Position numbers and translations under genes: made by a program. A DNA stretch of 64,000 nucleotides from positions 248,001 through 312,000 of the forward strand of contig JANBPK010000807.1 in NCBI GenBank assembly GCA_027579435.1. Direction: 5' to 3'. The stretch comes from Candolleomyces eurysporus (lineage: Eukaryota; Basidiomycota; Agaricomycetes; Agaricales; Psathyrellaceae). Under the pieces are notes generated by a model. The model had not been told where the DNA came from, searched no databases, and was given only the letters and a program-made list of their open reading frames with translations. Positions 35,261 through 47,804 of the stretch are shown here, piece after piece; positions within the stretch are counted from its first letter, which is position 1; every line of letters begins with the position of its first letter.

Positions 35261-38200
35261 TCAAAAAGCATTATTCGACCGATCGCTCACGCTCACGACC
35301 GAGTTGGAATGCATCCTCGTCTGGTTTCCCACTGGAGTTTGGTTCCAATCAGCAAAGTACCCTCGGTTATCTTGTTGCTGTTCCAGCGCTCTCCGTTCTC
35401 TAGCATGCGCCTGACGAACGTAAGCGTAGCGTTGGAAGTGGTTGAGTGCCTGCAGGAATAATACTCCGACCTGTTTGAAATGACCGCTTGATCGGCATTT
35501 GTTCTGAGGATACGACATTGAACAACGTACTGGGTATGAACGAAGTTGATTGAACAGGTCCACGGTCGCTTCTCGAATAGATTCCCGAGGATGGTGCAAA
35601 CCAAAAGCGAGAGACATAAGTCCGCCACCGTGAGGTAGGCATGCAAGAAGCTGCGCCATACCGTCAGCCACACTGAACGACGAATACAATTGGTTTCAAA
35701 ACCTTACCTCCACGATTTGCTCATAGGATCTGGCATTCTCCACCATGGTCCGCATAATCGTCAAGGCCTCCGAGTCACTCATATTCTTGGCGTAACGGAA
35801 ACGCATCAACTGGTGGACCACATCAAAGCCCTTGATAGATGAGCTAGTCTGATACTTCACATAGTCCTGCAATGGGTCAGGACCGAGTCAGGGGCGAGCC
35901 ACACATCGCGAGAACATATCGGGCACTCACAGACACAAGATACTGATAACTATTCGTCTTGCGCCACGCCTCGATCCGGTGTCCATTTGCCACCAGCTCC
36001 TTGTAACAGCTGGCTTCGTCATTGAATGAGAGCCCACTCCCCAACTGAGGTGGATGTCCAGGGGTCTCCGAAAATGGTGAACTAGGAAACCCGAACTTTG
36101 TCGTTCCCGTAGTTTCCTCCTCGTAACGCGATGCGAGTCGGACGAACCGCATCACGTACTCTGTAAACCTCAGCCTCACCAAGCTCTCCCCAAAGTGGTC
36201 GTCAATCGCAGCCCGGATCTACCGTTTGGGAAAAGAAGGGGATCAGACCTCATGCTAACAGGCACAGCCCAGGATGAAGCGAATTGCAAAAGGCTTACGT
36301 CGTCTATGAATATCCTGTCTGCATTATTATCCTTATATGCATCCGCTTTCGCACCTTCCTTTGCGATTTTGGCGATTTCTTCTTCGCTACCGACGGATAA
36401 CTCGGTTTTCAAAGTCCCGGTTCGGGTTATAAGGGGCGCCGACAGCATTATCGGGTTGGGAACAGGATACGTCCCATGAATGTCCTTGGCGACGGTAACG
36501 TTTCCTGTACTAATATCAAGTAGCAGATCCCACAACTTCGAGGTCTCGAATATTGGGTTGGTAACGCCAGCGATATAGGCAGGTCTGTCAAGACAAGAGG
36601 GGTTAGAGCATAACAATGCTTGAGGAGGATTAAGTACTTACACCGATTCCCAATCATCTCGATTCCTCAAGTTGGCGTAGGGGAAAGCGCGTTCAATGAA
36701 CCCTCTCAAGACAGCGCCGCATCCAGAACCAAGGGCGCAGGCGGCGAGCACAAAGCTGGACACCTCCCCGGCAGGACGTTTGTGTCCAAGGAAGATGATT
36801 CTCTTCCCCGTTACAAGAGCATTGAATAGAATGATGATAGGATGTGTTTGTGGGCCATTGGTGTGCAGATGAGGATGTAAAGGGCCAGTAACTTGTTGAT
36901 AGTTGGAAAAGACCTTGATTAATGTGATCAAGGAATACTAGTGAACGTCAGTCAAGGGACGTAAAGATCATTCAAGATTAACTCACATCTCCAACCTCCT
37001 CTGGGAAGGTCGCTAGCGGCATCTTGATAGGCAAGTGATGGTCTTTGTAGGCCACCATTGTATGATAAAAGTGCGTGTCCTTCACGGGAGTCGAGCGACT
37101 ATGATCGTGGAACGAGTGAGGCGCTGAGGGTCTCAGTGCATTGTTCAAAAGGTGAGACGAGGAGGACGAGGCTCCAGTTGACCTCCGCTTCCGCGAATTC
37201 GCAGTAATAGTTGTGTCTTTAAGCATGGATCCTCCTGAAGTCATGCTACTGGATTCGACGCTGGAAGCCTTCGTAGCAAGGTCTATACCGCTTTCATCTC
37301 CAACCCAGACTGCACTTTCTCCAAGGGAGAAGGAAGAATCCGAAGGGGAATACGATGTTTGTTGACCATGAGACCCGCTAGAAGATGTCCCATCCTCAGT
37401 TTTAGCAACAGGGTCGCGTTTACGTTCTTGAGTCTGGGGCCGGTCCCGTGAACGCATGAGCAGCCCATCCTCAAAACTTGAATATGAGTCGTTGGAGTTC
37501 GTTGATTTATGATGAGCAGTAGCGGGCCTTGTTCCTGGGTACGAGGTGGTCTGTTGACTAGGTATATGAGCAAACCTCTCTGCAAAGATGTCCTTGCGTT
37601 CAGACGCCCGCATAATCATTTTCTCCGGTCGACTCAGAATGGGAGCCCCTGTGAGGTCAATGGCGTTCACTGCGTCGAACAGGCGAGCTAGGCAGTCTTG
37701 GGAGGGATTCGAAAAGTAGTCGTCGAGAGCCATGAGAAGGAGAGGCTGTAAGAACACGGGTCAGGGGACGATCACCGAGAGATGTATGAGCACAGACCTT
37801 GAAGATCTGGATGTATGGGTGTCGCGTACATATCGCCAAGGCCATAACTTTAGCACCTCTACAAGACAGCTATAAGCATCCACACGTCAGTAGCAGGGAA
37901 CGACATCATACCTGTCCAAATTCTTGTCATGCTTCGTCCTGACCAGGTTGAGAACACACAAAAGCTCCGGTTTCTTCTTTCCCTCCCCATCTTCGTCTCC
38001 TGGCAGATCTATCGGTTGCGTCTCTGGGGTATCGAGGGCCAGCACAGGCGATATGGTATTGAATGGGGTCTGGTTCAGGAAGAAGATTGTCCAATCGTCG
38101 AGTTGAGCTTCAGCGCCATCTGGCAGCATCGACATTGCCAGAATACTAGACAATACATATGTTGTCATTCTTTACGAAACGCGCTATGAACGACAAACCT

Positions 38201-38308
38201 CTCATCGACTCCAAGGGGCTGGGGGAACTGATATTTTAGCTGCGCCCCCTCGTATATGTGAAATTCTGCGAGCAGAACGAAGGAGCAGTGGTTGCCATGG
38301 ACGCCCAT
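35261..38308 (-). CDS. Afi1/Mesa-like protein, DENN-type (Afi1 docking + SPA domains)
   Basis: In budding yeast Afi1 binds Arf3 and helps set polarity; Mesa does so in Ashbya. The start is ATG 38308 (MGVHGNHCSFVLLAEFHIYE), whose exon ends QPLGVDE before an intron that removes an apparent upstream frame. The Afi1 N-terminal domain includes MLPDGAEAQLDDWTIFFLNQ, then LLCVLNLVRTKHDKNLDR and CTRHPYIQIFKPLLLMALDD. A ~200-residue disordered Ser-rich insert follows (about 37580-37090). The SPA/DENN core includes TFPEEVGD, NGPQTHPIIILFNALVTGKR, FPYANLRNRDDWES and AGVTNPIFE. The C-terminal helical part includes GLMSLAFGLHHPRESIREA and ends SDRSNNAF. The order matches the family. It lies head to head with the first antiporter gene, 306 bp apart. 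The last intron (about 35535-35475) is in frame, so its use is uncertain. Confidence 0.88.
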
Positions 38309-38614
38309 GAACAGAGGTTGGTTGATTAGATATAAGAGTCAAGGATACAATACAAACTCTAGTGCATGACTTTTGTTTGTACATGTCGTCACACTACCTT
38401 GATTAGTACCATAGTTCACCATAGTTCTGGTTTGAGCTTGGCAACTTTACCTTCACCATTCAATGTTCATTCCCGTCCTTCATTTCGAATTCATTCACCT
38501 TCGGACAGTCCTCATGGACCTGGCGTGCCCTCAATATACATCGTCTACTGGGAACCTGCTTCTGTCACGGATCCCCCAACGCAACCCATACCCGCGAACT
38601 CAAACACGGTCCTA
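38309..38614. promoter_or_regulatory. Divergent promoter region, Afi1-like / antiporter A
   Basis: 306 bp separate the two start codons. No TATA-like element or other gene is clear. Confidence 0.35.
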
Positions 38615-41072
38615 ATGCTCATGCCAAAACTACTAGAAGTTCGTATGGTCTTCCAAAAAATTATGCAGCACGAACTCGAATTACTTATTGTCCCTAAGGT
38701 CACCCCAGCTAGCATCGCGTACATATGTTTGGGTGGTTTTGTCGTTGCAGTATGAATTCTACACTTGTGCCATTACAAAGCTCACCACATTCTCGTAGTT
38801 CTCGATGGTCTCCCTGATTGTCAGAGAAATAGCGAGTACATATCCCATTCCTTCAACTCCACTGTTAATCAACTCTCGATGGTACAGTTATATGTGAACG
38901 AGGTCGTCCTCGGCACCACTTTTGGTGTTCTTATGGGCCCCTACTTTGCTGGAATATTTGACCCCCGCTCCTGGGGTCTCCACACGAACGCGATAACTCT
39001 TGAAGTCACGCGTATCGTCCTTGCGACTGGCCTCTTTGCTATTGGTGTCGAGTTACCCCCAGCGTACTTGGCCAAGCACGCCAAAAGCCTCATCGCGATG
39101 GTCGTTCCAACCATGGCAATTGGGTGGGTGATTGTAGCTGGTGAGTGACTCATGATCATCGATCTGCAAAGTATAGTCTCAGTGGATCTCATATCTGATA
39201 TTCCGGAAATTTCCGTGTAGGTTTACTTCATGGTATCTTTCCTGAACTATCTTTCGTCTCTTGCCTCGCCATATCAGCTTGCTTGACTCCGACCGATCCT
39301 ATCATCTGCGCCGTCATCGTCGGTAGGTGTCTTTCGAGCCACACATTGGACCCTGTCCGACCAACCCAATTTGTATAACAGCTGGTAAATTTGCAGAGGA
39401 AAACATAAATGAAGACCTTAGACATGTTCTTTCTGCTGAATCCGCAGCAAACGATGGGCTCGCATATCCATTCTTAACCCTTGCTATCTATCTTACTATT
39501 GATAAAAAATTCTCAGTCGCAGTCGTGCATTGGACCGTGATTGGAGTTTTATGTGAGCCCAACTTTATTCAATGTCAACCATACCTTGAGCTAAATTGCG
39601 GCATACAGATCAAGTGGTGCTTGGAATTATCATTGGAGCCCTAGTGGGTATGCGCATTGACCAACCTCATCGTATTCTCTACCTAATAGCACAAACCAGG
39701 ACTGGCTTTCTCTCGGTTAATGAAATTCACTTACAAGAAGGAATTCATCGACCGAGAGTCGTATGTAGCTCAGTACCTTGCGCTCGCTGTGTTCATCACT
39801 GGCCTAGTGAGCACGCTCGGGAGTGACGACCTCTTGGCTGCCTTTGCCGCAGGTTTGCCCCGAGCCAAACTATTTGGAAGAGAAGCATAGTCTCATCAAC
39901 CGTTTAGGAAGCGCGATCTCCTGGGACGGAGAGTTTAAACACCGTGCTCATAAGGAGGGGGAAACCTTTTCACACGTTATCGACCTCGTCCTCAATTGTG
40001 CATGCTTCATTTTCATCGGTGCATGGATCCCCTTTGACCAGTTCACCATCCCAGAGCTTGGAATCACTCCCAGTAAACTCATACTACTTGGAGTTGGTAT
40101 TCTCTTCCTGCGGAGGATTCCAGCTATCTTGATACTATATAGGTTTATACCCGAGATACCCTCATGGAAGGAGGCGGTATTCGCCGGTCATTTTGGCATG
40201 TCCGCCACCAATTCACAAGCTTTTGACTTGCTGATATCTTCCTTTTAGGTCCTGTAAGTTGAACATTAGGTCTTACGCACCACGCTCTCATACTCGTCAT
40301 TGGATCACTAGATGGGAGTTAGCGCCGTGTTCGTCTCCACGCTAGCTATCCACAAGCTAGGCACTGGAGTGCATGACCCTCCTCAAACCCAACAGGATTT
40401 CCTAACCCTCTCCTTACAGCCAATCGTTTCATTCATCGTCCTAGTGTCCATCGTCGTCCGTAGGTTTATTTCTTCCGAATCCCTTAATCTACAAAACGAA
40501 ATTAACACTTTGCTCTCCCTAACGCACGCACGATATCTCCAGACGGCCTATCAATACCTTTCTTCACGATGTCTCGAAACCTTTCCAGAGTCGTTTCCAC
40601 CCAAGCTGCTACGGCTGATTGGATTCTCAGTATAAGCCACTACTCTGTAGGGTTTGGCGGTTCTAACGCTCAAAGTCGTACTCTCAAGCGAGACCTTGAG
40701 AGCAATCGGGCTTCGTTGACGGAACAAACCATCCGTAACCAGAAGGAAACGGAAATGACCACCGTAGGTCACGGTGCCGCCTGTACCGCTGTTGGGAGTG
40801 ATAATGGCAAGGAGCTGGCAATCCTACCCAAAGCGGTGGTCACCGTTTCCGAGGTCGCAGTCGCCGAAGAGAGCGTGGAGGGCGACCTGCACCGACGACG
40901 CATAAATTCCGGAGGGCCAGGTGCTGGCTCCACTGAATGTGACGGACTGGAAAATGAAGGCGGCAATGGCATCAGCGCCAGCAACCGTTCGCGCAGGTCC
41001 TCTTCCTCCGTGGTGCTTCCTGAGGTTGTCCAGACGAGGGCTCCCCAAATCAATGGATCGAGATTGGAATAA
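38615..41072 (+). CDS. Nha1-type plasma-membrane Na+(K+)/H+ antiporter, copy A
   Basis: This should export Na+ or K+ in exchange for H+ and support salt and pH tolerance. Exon 1 likely encodes MLMPKLLE, then an intron (38639-38698) before VTPASIAYICLGGFVV; unspliced reading is also open here, but the paralog must splice. Core motifs are VGPYFAGIFDPRSWG-like, LFAIGVELPPAYLAKH, AACLTPTDP-like (ISACLTPTDPII), the acidic SAESAANDGLAYPF, AISWDGEF, FIGAWIPFDQF and GPMGVSAVF, followed by HGLSIPFFTMSR. A ~160-residue soluble tail ends QINGSRLE. A 5-nt microexon (40249-40253, GTCCT) supplies Gly(part)-Pro of the GPMG motif. Introns 38832-38887 and 40196-40248 appear to have GC donors. Copy B follows directly, with the same exon plan. 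Confidence 0.88.
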
Positions 41073-41768
41073 CACTGGTTTTTGGTCCATACGGGCACGC
41101 ATTCTCTTCTTCCTCTCTGTTCCATCAGGTAGAATTTTGGTTAGGAGAAACCCTTCATTTTCTTTTCGCCTTTCTAAATGCCGACTTGAGTGTGGTTCCT
41201 TTAACTTGCTCTCGTTTGTCGTAGATGTTCATTGAATCCTTACGGTTAATAATTACCTGTTACGAAATCGTCGTCGTCACACTTACTAGTACCCGCCACC
41301 TGTGGCTGACTTCAAGCTCCCTATATCTACCTTACCGCCTATATCTAGTCTCTCAGACTCGTTCTGGTCATTTATACGTATCATCTCTTTGTCGGTTTCC
41401 TGAGACCACCATTTTTCATATCTTGCTCCTCGGCAACCAACCCGGCTTGGCTTGGCTGGGCTGGGCTCGGACAAGCGTCATACCAAGGCTTGGCAGACCT
41501 TGAGTTCCTGATCTGCACCGTGTCGATCCTTTACAGACGAGTCAACTTCTTCTCTTCAACGATGGCTCTGAAATCATGCTTCGAAAATATGTCTTTGCTG
41601 AGCGGCCGAATGGGTTTAGCGGATCCTTAATCCGGGGTGCCTGCTCTATAAATATCGCAGTGCACGAACGTGCGCCTGTCACCAGTTTTCCGACTTTTGC
41701 CCCACACCCATAACTCATACGCGCACCCTTCAAGACCATAACTCTGCGCTTGCAGTAGCCTTGTCGCA
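41073..41768. promoter_or_regulatory. Intergenic, antiporter A 3' end / antiporter B promoter
   Basis: TATAAATA at 41647-41654 lies 115 bp before the copy B ATG and is a good TATA candidate. A short tandem stretch of GGCTT/GGCTG units lies near 41446-41470. No gene is seen. Confidence 0.45.
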
Positions 41769-44258
41769 ATGTTGATGCCAAAATTACTAGAAGTTCGTAG
41801 TTTCATCCAGAATCACGCAGCACGCGATCACCCACTCGCTGCTCCTTTTCAAAGGTCACCCCGACTAGTATAGCGTATATGTGTTTGGGAGGTTTTGTCG
41901 TAGCGGTGAGGAGCTCCCACTTGTCGGGTTTTGAAGTACGAAGCTCAATACACTCTGCCAGTTCTCCATGTTGTCACTCCTAGCCAGAGAAAAGGCACGT
42001 TCATTTGTTGCCAGCACAATCATGAATTAACGCCCGGATTTTATAGCTATATGTGAACGAAGTCGTTGTCGGAACCGCCTTCGGTGTCTTCATGGGGCCT
42101 TACTTTGCTGGCATCTTTGACCCTCGCTCCTGGGGTCAGCATTCCAACCTGATAACGCTCGAAGTCATGCGTATCGTCCTTGCGACTGGTCTGTTTGCTA
42201 TTGGCGTTGAGCTGCCCAAATCCTATCTGGCCAAACACGCGAAAAGCCTTCTCGCGATGGTAGTCCCAACCATGGCGATAGGATGGGTCATTGTTGCTGG
42301 TAAGCCCAGAGTCTGGTCCTTATCAACCTCAACGAGTAAGCTACTAACTTCCGAAACTTTCCGTGCAGGGTTACTCCGTGCCATCTTTCCTGGACTATCA
42401 TTCATATCATGCCTTGCGATATCAGCTTGCTTGACGCCGACAGATCCTATCATCTGTGCAGCCATTGTCGGTGTGTATTTCGATCGCCCATCGATCGTCA
42501 ACCCTCATAGTCAATAATCACGACAGGTGGTAAATTTGCAAGGAAACACGTTCCCCTCAACCTTCGCCAAATCCTTTCAGCTGAATCTGCGGCAAATGAC
42601 GGCCTCGCATACCCATTTTTGACCCTGGCAATCTATCTCACTATTGACAAGGAAGCCACAGTCGCAATCGTCCACTGGGTGGTGATCGGATGGCTATGTG
42701 AGCTTGACTTTCATCAAACACTACAATCTCAACTCTGACTTGGTTCGTTCTATACATAGATCAAGTATTCCTTGGAGTTATTATTGGAGCTCTAGCAGGT
42801 ATGTCTCTAGCTTACCTTTGTCGTCCTTGTCGAATGACCATCTCACGACGCGAACCAGGACTCGCCTTCTCCTGGCTAATGAAAATCTCTCACAGGAAGG
42901 GGTTCATCGACCGAGAGTCATACGTCGCCCAGTACCTCGCACTAGCTGTGTTCATAACAGGGCTGGTCAGCACGCTCGGGAGCGACGACCTCCTGGCTGC
43001 CTTTGCCGCAGGTTCGTCCTCTGATGGTTATTTTTAGTTACTGGAAGAATTAACGGTGACATATGGACGGAATAGGTAGCGCAATTTCCTGGGATGGGGA
43101 TTTCAACGTACACACTGAAGGAGAGATCTTTGCATCCGTTATCGATCTGGTCCTCAACTGCGCCTGCTTTATTTATATTGGAGCGTGGATCCCCTTTGAC
43201 CATTTCACAATTCCGGAGCTTGGGATTACCCCTGGTAAATTGATGTTACTTGCTGTTGGGATTCTCTTTTTGCGGCGGATTCCTGCTATCTTGATGTTGT
43301 ATAAGTGGATCCCTGAGATAACGTCGTGGAAGGAGGCCCTGTTCTCAGGTCATTTTGGTATGTTCGTTATCTTTGTATGCCATTATGACCCACTAATGAA
43401 ATCCCTCAAGGTCCTGTAAGTTTACCCCCGTGCTTTCTATGTACCAGCCGCTCACGCTCGAACCATTGCGTTAGATGGGGGTCGGCGCCGTGTTTATCTC
43501 CACATTGGCTATCCACAAACTAGGTTCTGAGCCACATGACCCTCCTCAAACCCAGCAGGATTTCCTAGCCCTTTCATTACAACCCATCGTCTCATTCATT
43601 GTCCTGGTATCTATCGTCATTCGTAAGTACAACTTTATCCAACGACCAGACTACTTCTCACCATCCACGCCATGTCGATATCTCTTTTCCAGACGGGCTA
43701 TCAATCCCCTTCTTCACAATGTCCCGCAACGTCTCTCGCAGCGTCTCCATCTCAGTCACAGCAACAGCAACTTCAGCCCGGAACCGTATGGCGCCCGAAT
43801 GGCTCCTCAACATCAACCAGTTCGCTGTACGATCCGGTCCGGGTGGCAATAACGTTCCTACTCGTACCTCCGCCGAGCCTGATGTGGAGAACAACTTCGT
43901 CAATGAAGTTGCGCCGATGGAACAGACGGTAAATAGCCAAGAGGACATGGCCAAGACTATCATAGGTCGTGGTAGTACCGGGGGCAGTGACCATGATGAT
44001 GTCAAGGAACCAACGATCCCGCTCAAAGCGATGGTCACCGTCCTTGAGGCCCCATCCACCGAAGAGAACGTCGGCGACTTGCATCGACGACGCACGTATT
44101 CAGGCAATAAGAAAACCGAAAGTGCTACCGGTTCCGGTTCGGAAAAGGTTAGTGGCAGCGGAGGTTATGAATCCCGTTCCTCCTCCGTCGTCGTGCTTCC
44201 CGAGGCTACCCAGACTCTACCAAAGGCCGTTCATTTCCCTGAACCGAGAGCGGAATAA
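41769..44258 (+). CDS. Nha1-type Na+(K+)/H+ antiporter, copy B
   Basis: This is a paralog of the preceding gene with the same direction and exon plan. Exon 1 (ATG 41769) encodes MLMPKLLE; the following intron (41793-41854) contains stops in the needed frame, so it must be removed, giving VTPTSIAYMCLGGFVVA. Motifs are NEVVVGTAFGVFMGPYFAG, VELPKSYLAKHAKSLLAM, LTPTDPIICA, AESAANDGLAYPFLTLA, GSDDLLAAFAAG, AISWDGDF, FIYIGAWIPFDHF and GPMGVGAVF, then HGLSIPFFTMSRNVSR. The tail (~190 residues) ends KAVHFPEPRAE. The microexon GTCCT is at 43411-43415. A GC donor is predicted at 41995, homologous to that of copy A, whereas the intron before the microexon has an ordinary GT (43358). Core sequences are close; tails and introns have diverged, so the duplication is not very recent. 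Confidence 0.88.
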
Positions 44259-44873
44259 CACTGGCTCTGGTCCACATGGACATGCACCTCCCATCTTCCT
44301 TTTGACACGCCTTTCTATAATGCCTAGCCTCATTGAGTAGATTGGAGATGCAAGACGGACTGCTCAGTGATCGTGACAACCGCGTCCTAAGGAACAACCC
44401 TTTTCATTTCTCATTTTACCATCCCTTTCATAGTTAAAAACCGGGTTGAGTCCAGCCCTATAGACCTGTGTACTCCCTCTCCTATATTTTCAATGCCACA
44501 ACGTCCTCTCATCATCAAAGCGACTCTCATAAAGCCATTTGAAAATTCGTCTTCAAGAGTCCGTAGTAGATAGAATAATACATACTCTAGATGTCGCAAG
44601 AATAAGCAAAGCAAGCCTAAGATATTGATATTGTCCATGAATGTCTGCCTGAGTCTGTCTGTTCGTCTGTCTCTTGATATATATGATAAGAAACGAAGAA
44701 AGAGTCGGATAAGTGACCAAAAAACAAGATCGACATGATAGCAAGAGCCAGAAGAGAAAATCATTAATGGGTTCGTCGTACAAGCAGTCCGCGTGCTCGG
44801 GTAATAACTACACTTTCGTCTAGCCCCTCTCGGTTGGTCGGTGTAGGTTGCAATAGAATTTGTCGATTCGATC
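44259..44873. other. Convergent intergenic region after antiporter B
   Basis: 615 bp of 3' regions of two converging genes. No gene, tRNA or repeat seen; minus-strand frames here are low-complexity. Confidence 0.4.
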
Positions 44874-46074
44874 CTATTCAAACGGGTTCGTTCTCCCGGC
44901 CTAAAGAAAAAAAAAANGCAATCCATGTGTCAGTCCCATCCAAGCCCTTCGGACACGCGGGGAAAAACCCCTCCCGAGGGAGAGAGAGAAAAATGCACAA
45001 CACACGATACATACCTGATGATCACCGCCACGATCTGGGCCCTCCCCACACCCGCATAACCATTCATGCCACCACCTTGTCTTCTTCCCCGTTCCATTAT
45101 TCTGCACACCCGAGTTTCCGTCGGCAACACCATCATCATCGTAAAGATCTTGGTCTAATGGCGGCGGAGGCGATTTCGGTGGAGGTAGTCCAAGAGGCCG
45201 AGGAGGCGGTGGTTGTCGTGATATATACTGCGCATTTGACTTGTCATCATCGACGTCTGGCCGAGCCAAGGCAGACGTTTGGTCCATTCCTGGAGTATGT
45301 GGTGGGTCCGCAAAGGGCGACAGATACTGGTCCTCCGTGTGCGGTGGATTGAACGGGTCGTCTTCAGGCTGTTTACCCTTGTTCGCTGGATGAGGAGAAC
45401 TAGATGACGTTATACGCTCGTCCTCATCGGACCGGGGAGGAAAGCCATTATCGAGTCCGGCCGTGCTCGTGAGGGGGAATGTATCGGTAGAGGGAGTTAG
45501 AGGAGCGTACGACCCCGCTTTCAGCGTCGACGCTGAGCCGGACGATTTGTGGTTTTGATGACTAGCGCGTTTAACGGGCCAGAGTAGACTCGTGCGTCGA
45601 GAAACATTGTCAGCTAGCGCACTTGACGGCGACGAGCCCGATCCACCTCCACCTCCACTTGACGACTGTCGGGCAGCCTTTCGTCGTTGTAATTCAGCTT
45701 GCTCCCAGCGCTTCAGGTTCTGGTGCGCGTCATCAAATTTGACAGCCGCAATGGAGAGGTATAATTAACTCTTCAGCAAACGACTCAGAAAGGATAGGTA
45801 GCTGCCAACCTCCTGGACCCGACGGCTCTCTTCCTCTGCGTCGTTCACTGGGGGGTACGACGACGTCCTACTCGAGCTTGGTTCTTCTGTTGCTGTGAGC
45901 TCGGCGGTCGACGAATCGTCATGGAGGCCGTACGGAGACTCCCTCTCCTTTCCCTTTCTTGATGATGACCGCGTTGGGGGGGNAATCAGGGTCGTCGTCG
46001 TAGGCCCATGGTCGATGTCGAGTGATATCCTCCTCCTCAGCCACGGTCACTGGGAGAACGGCTGGGGCAGACAT
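44874..46074 (-). CDS. Unknown Pro/Ser-rich acidic protein with Cys/Gly-rich C-terminal motif
   Basis: The start is ATG 46074 (MSAPAVLPVTVAEEED). The first exon continues through HRPWAYDDDPDSPPTRSSS to EEESRRVQE (ends 45810). A 90-nt intron (45809-45720) follows. Exon 2 begins NLKRWEQAELQRRKAARQ, a short charged helix, and runs through disordered Ser/Pro-rich sequence (RPLGLPPPKSPPPP) to WWHEWLCGCGEGPDRGGDHQ (ends 45015). A last exon of 27 nt (44900-44874) gives AGRTNPFE and TAG. The N at 45983 breaks the frame after DDDPD and removing it restores it; the N at 44917 is in the last intron's pyrimidine tract. The C-terminal WLCGC...DRGGDHQAGRTNPFE block has the look of a conserved motif, but I cannot name the family or function. 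No signal peptide or membrane segment. Confidence 0.72.
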
Positions 46075-46352
46075 CAATGGACAGCAGTGGAGTTGAAAAG
46101 CAGAGAGAGGATTTGCCTGTGAGTTCGAATTCGGCAGCCAACCAAAGATTAATAATCGGCAAACTCAATTATGCATGACGTCGCTGCCTTCTTCGAAAAG
46201 CCCACGCTTAGCGTCGTTCCCATTGTCAGCTGAATCTACTCCTCCGTCCATTCAAGATTACAGTCCAATGGACAAGAGGTCAGGTATATATATAATAGGC
46301 CGCACAGATGTAAATTAGAGATATAGTTCATGATATCGTCTCCAACGCCTCC

Positions 46353-47667
46353 TCAGAATCGTCCTTCCACCTTGCGGTCGGACTCGTTGTCGGAATCGTC
46401 GCCATAGTAATTCCTCAACCCGGAGCCCTTGAGACCGCTGTTGTCGTCCAGCTCTCTGAAATCGCTGCGGGGACTTGAGCCGTTGGGGAGGGACATGATG
46501 GAGGCGCGGGCTGCATCTCGCATTTGCATCAGGTTCTGGTGGAATGTGTTCTGTTCTCGCCAGTACTGGAGTCGCTTTTCACGTTCAACGTCACGTTGCT
46601 TGCGGTGGGCCATGTACAGTCCAGTGAGAGTTCCGCCCATGCCTGGTTTTCATGGTCAGATTCAAACGAACCGGAGTATGGGTGTGGGGGAGGGGAGAAT
46701 GCTCACCTGCGAGAATGCCAAGCGCGACGAGGACGTAAGCCCAGATGCCGAACTTGTGAGGGGTGGCAGCTGCAATCTCGCACTTTCCATCCGCAGAGCA
46801 GTTCATCGAATCGCATCTGTAATTCGGAAGGTTAAGGTTAGCTCCTTCGGACTCCTGCCCGGCCTTGTGGACACTTGTGGGCACTCACTCCTTGTCAGCG
46901 GTGCAAGCCTCGCCCAAAACCTTGTTCTGCCTGCACTGCTTGGTTGCGGCATCGCAATAAAGACCCACTCGGCAATTGCCCCTGGTTCATTCGTAAGAGA
47001 GATGGGGGATGAGAAGAGAAGGAGGTCTTCCTACCGAGAGACGATATTGACGAATTCGGTGTCCACACTGTATGCAATGTATGGAGTGTTTTCGACCACA
47101 CACTCGTTACCAGCGGTAACGTTGGCCCACCTGGGTTCGTCAGTAAATAATCGCGTCTAGGACATGATTGGCACTCACATGCAGATGCTGTTGAGGCAGA
47201 CGGCGCCATTAAAGTTGAGACCACGGCCAGTATTGTCCGCTAGTTCAGCAGCGTTGTCAGGTGGTTGGCATTGGTCTACACAACCCAAACTATCAGCGCT
47301 CATTCAAAGTAGGTATGGTGGACATGGACTCACCATCGCGATTGAGCTGGCAACCGCTGCCGACAGCAAGTTGCGCCTGGCAGTCGGTTCCCTCGTCGGG
47401 GCAGAACTCGCCCTTCTTGCACTTTTCTGGCAAATCTGCGCCCTTCTCGTAGCCAAAAGGAAAGTCGTCCCTGCGACACCTCTTGGGACGGCAAACGCCC
47501 TCGATCTCGTCACAGTAGTTGCTGCTCGTGCATTCGCTCCAGAACTGGAAGGTGCCTTGCTGGAGACGATTGTTGGCGACGGAACAGGGCTCGCCTGACT
47601 TGTAGATGCCCGCGAGGCCGTGTTGTGTTAAGGAGAGTAGAAAGAGTGTGGTTGCCCAGGCATGCAT
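46353..47667 (-). CDS. Cysteine-rich type I membrane protein, function unknown
   Basis: A signal peptide (MHAWATTLFLLSLTQHGLAG) leads a ~250-residue extracellular or lumenal part with many cysteines in short spaced groups (CSVANNRLQQG; SNYCDEIEGVCRPKRCRRDD; EFCPDEGTDCQAQ; NCRVGLYCDAATKQCRQN; CDSMNCSADGKC). One membrane helix follows (FGIWAYVLVALGILA), then a basic stop-transfer stretch (HRKQRDVEREKRLQYW) and a ~75-residue acidic, Ser-rich tail ending ESDRKVEGRF. Several short introns split it. This is the general layout of conserved fungal cysteine-rich membrane proteins; I cannot assign a role. It lies head to head with the aldo/keto reductase, 137 bp apart, so the two may share promoter elements. 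Confidence 0.8.
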
Positions 47668-47804
47668 TGGTTAAGCTGAGAAGGAAGAGAAATAGAGAGA
47701 AGAGAAAATATTGTGTTATCGAGGAAACAAGAGGTGCTTGGAATGGCGGCAAGTAGCTCCCGCATTACGTTATGCCAAGTCGACAAATAAACCAAATCAC
47801 CTTC

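Noticed and set aside
38366..38755. An N-terminally longer antiporter A
   Set aside because: The upstream part has no likeness to Nha1 proteins, while ATG(C/T)T(C/G)ATGCCAAAA is conserved at the start of copy B.
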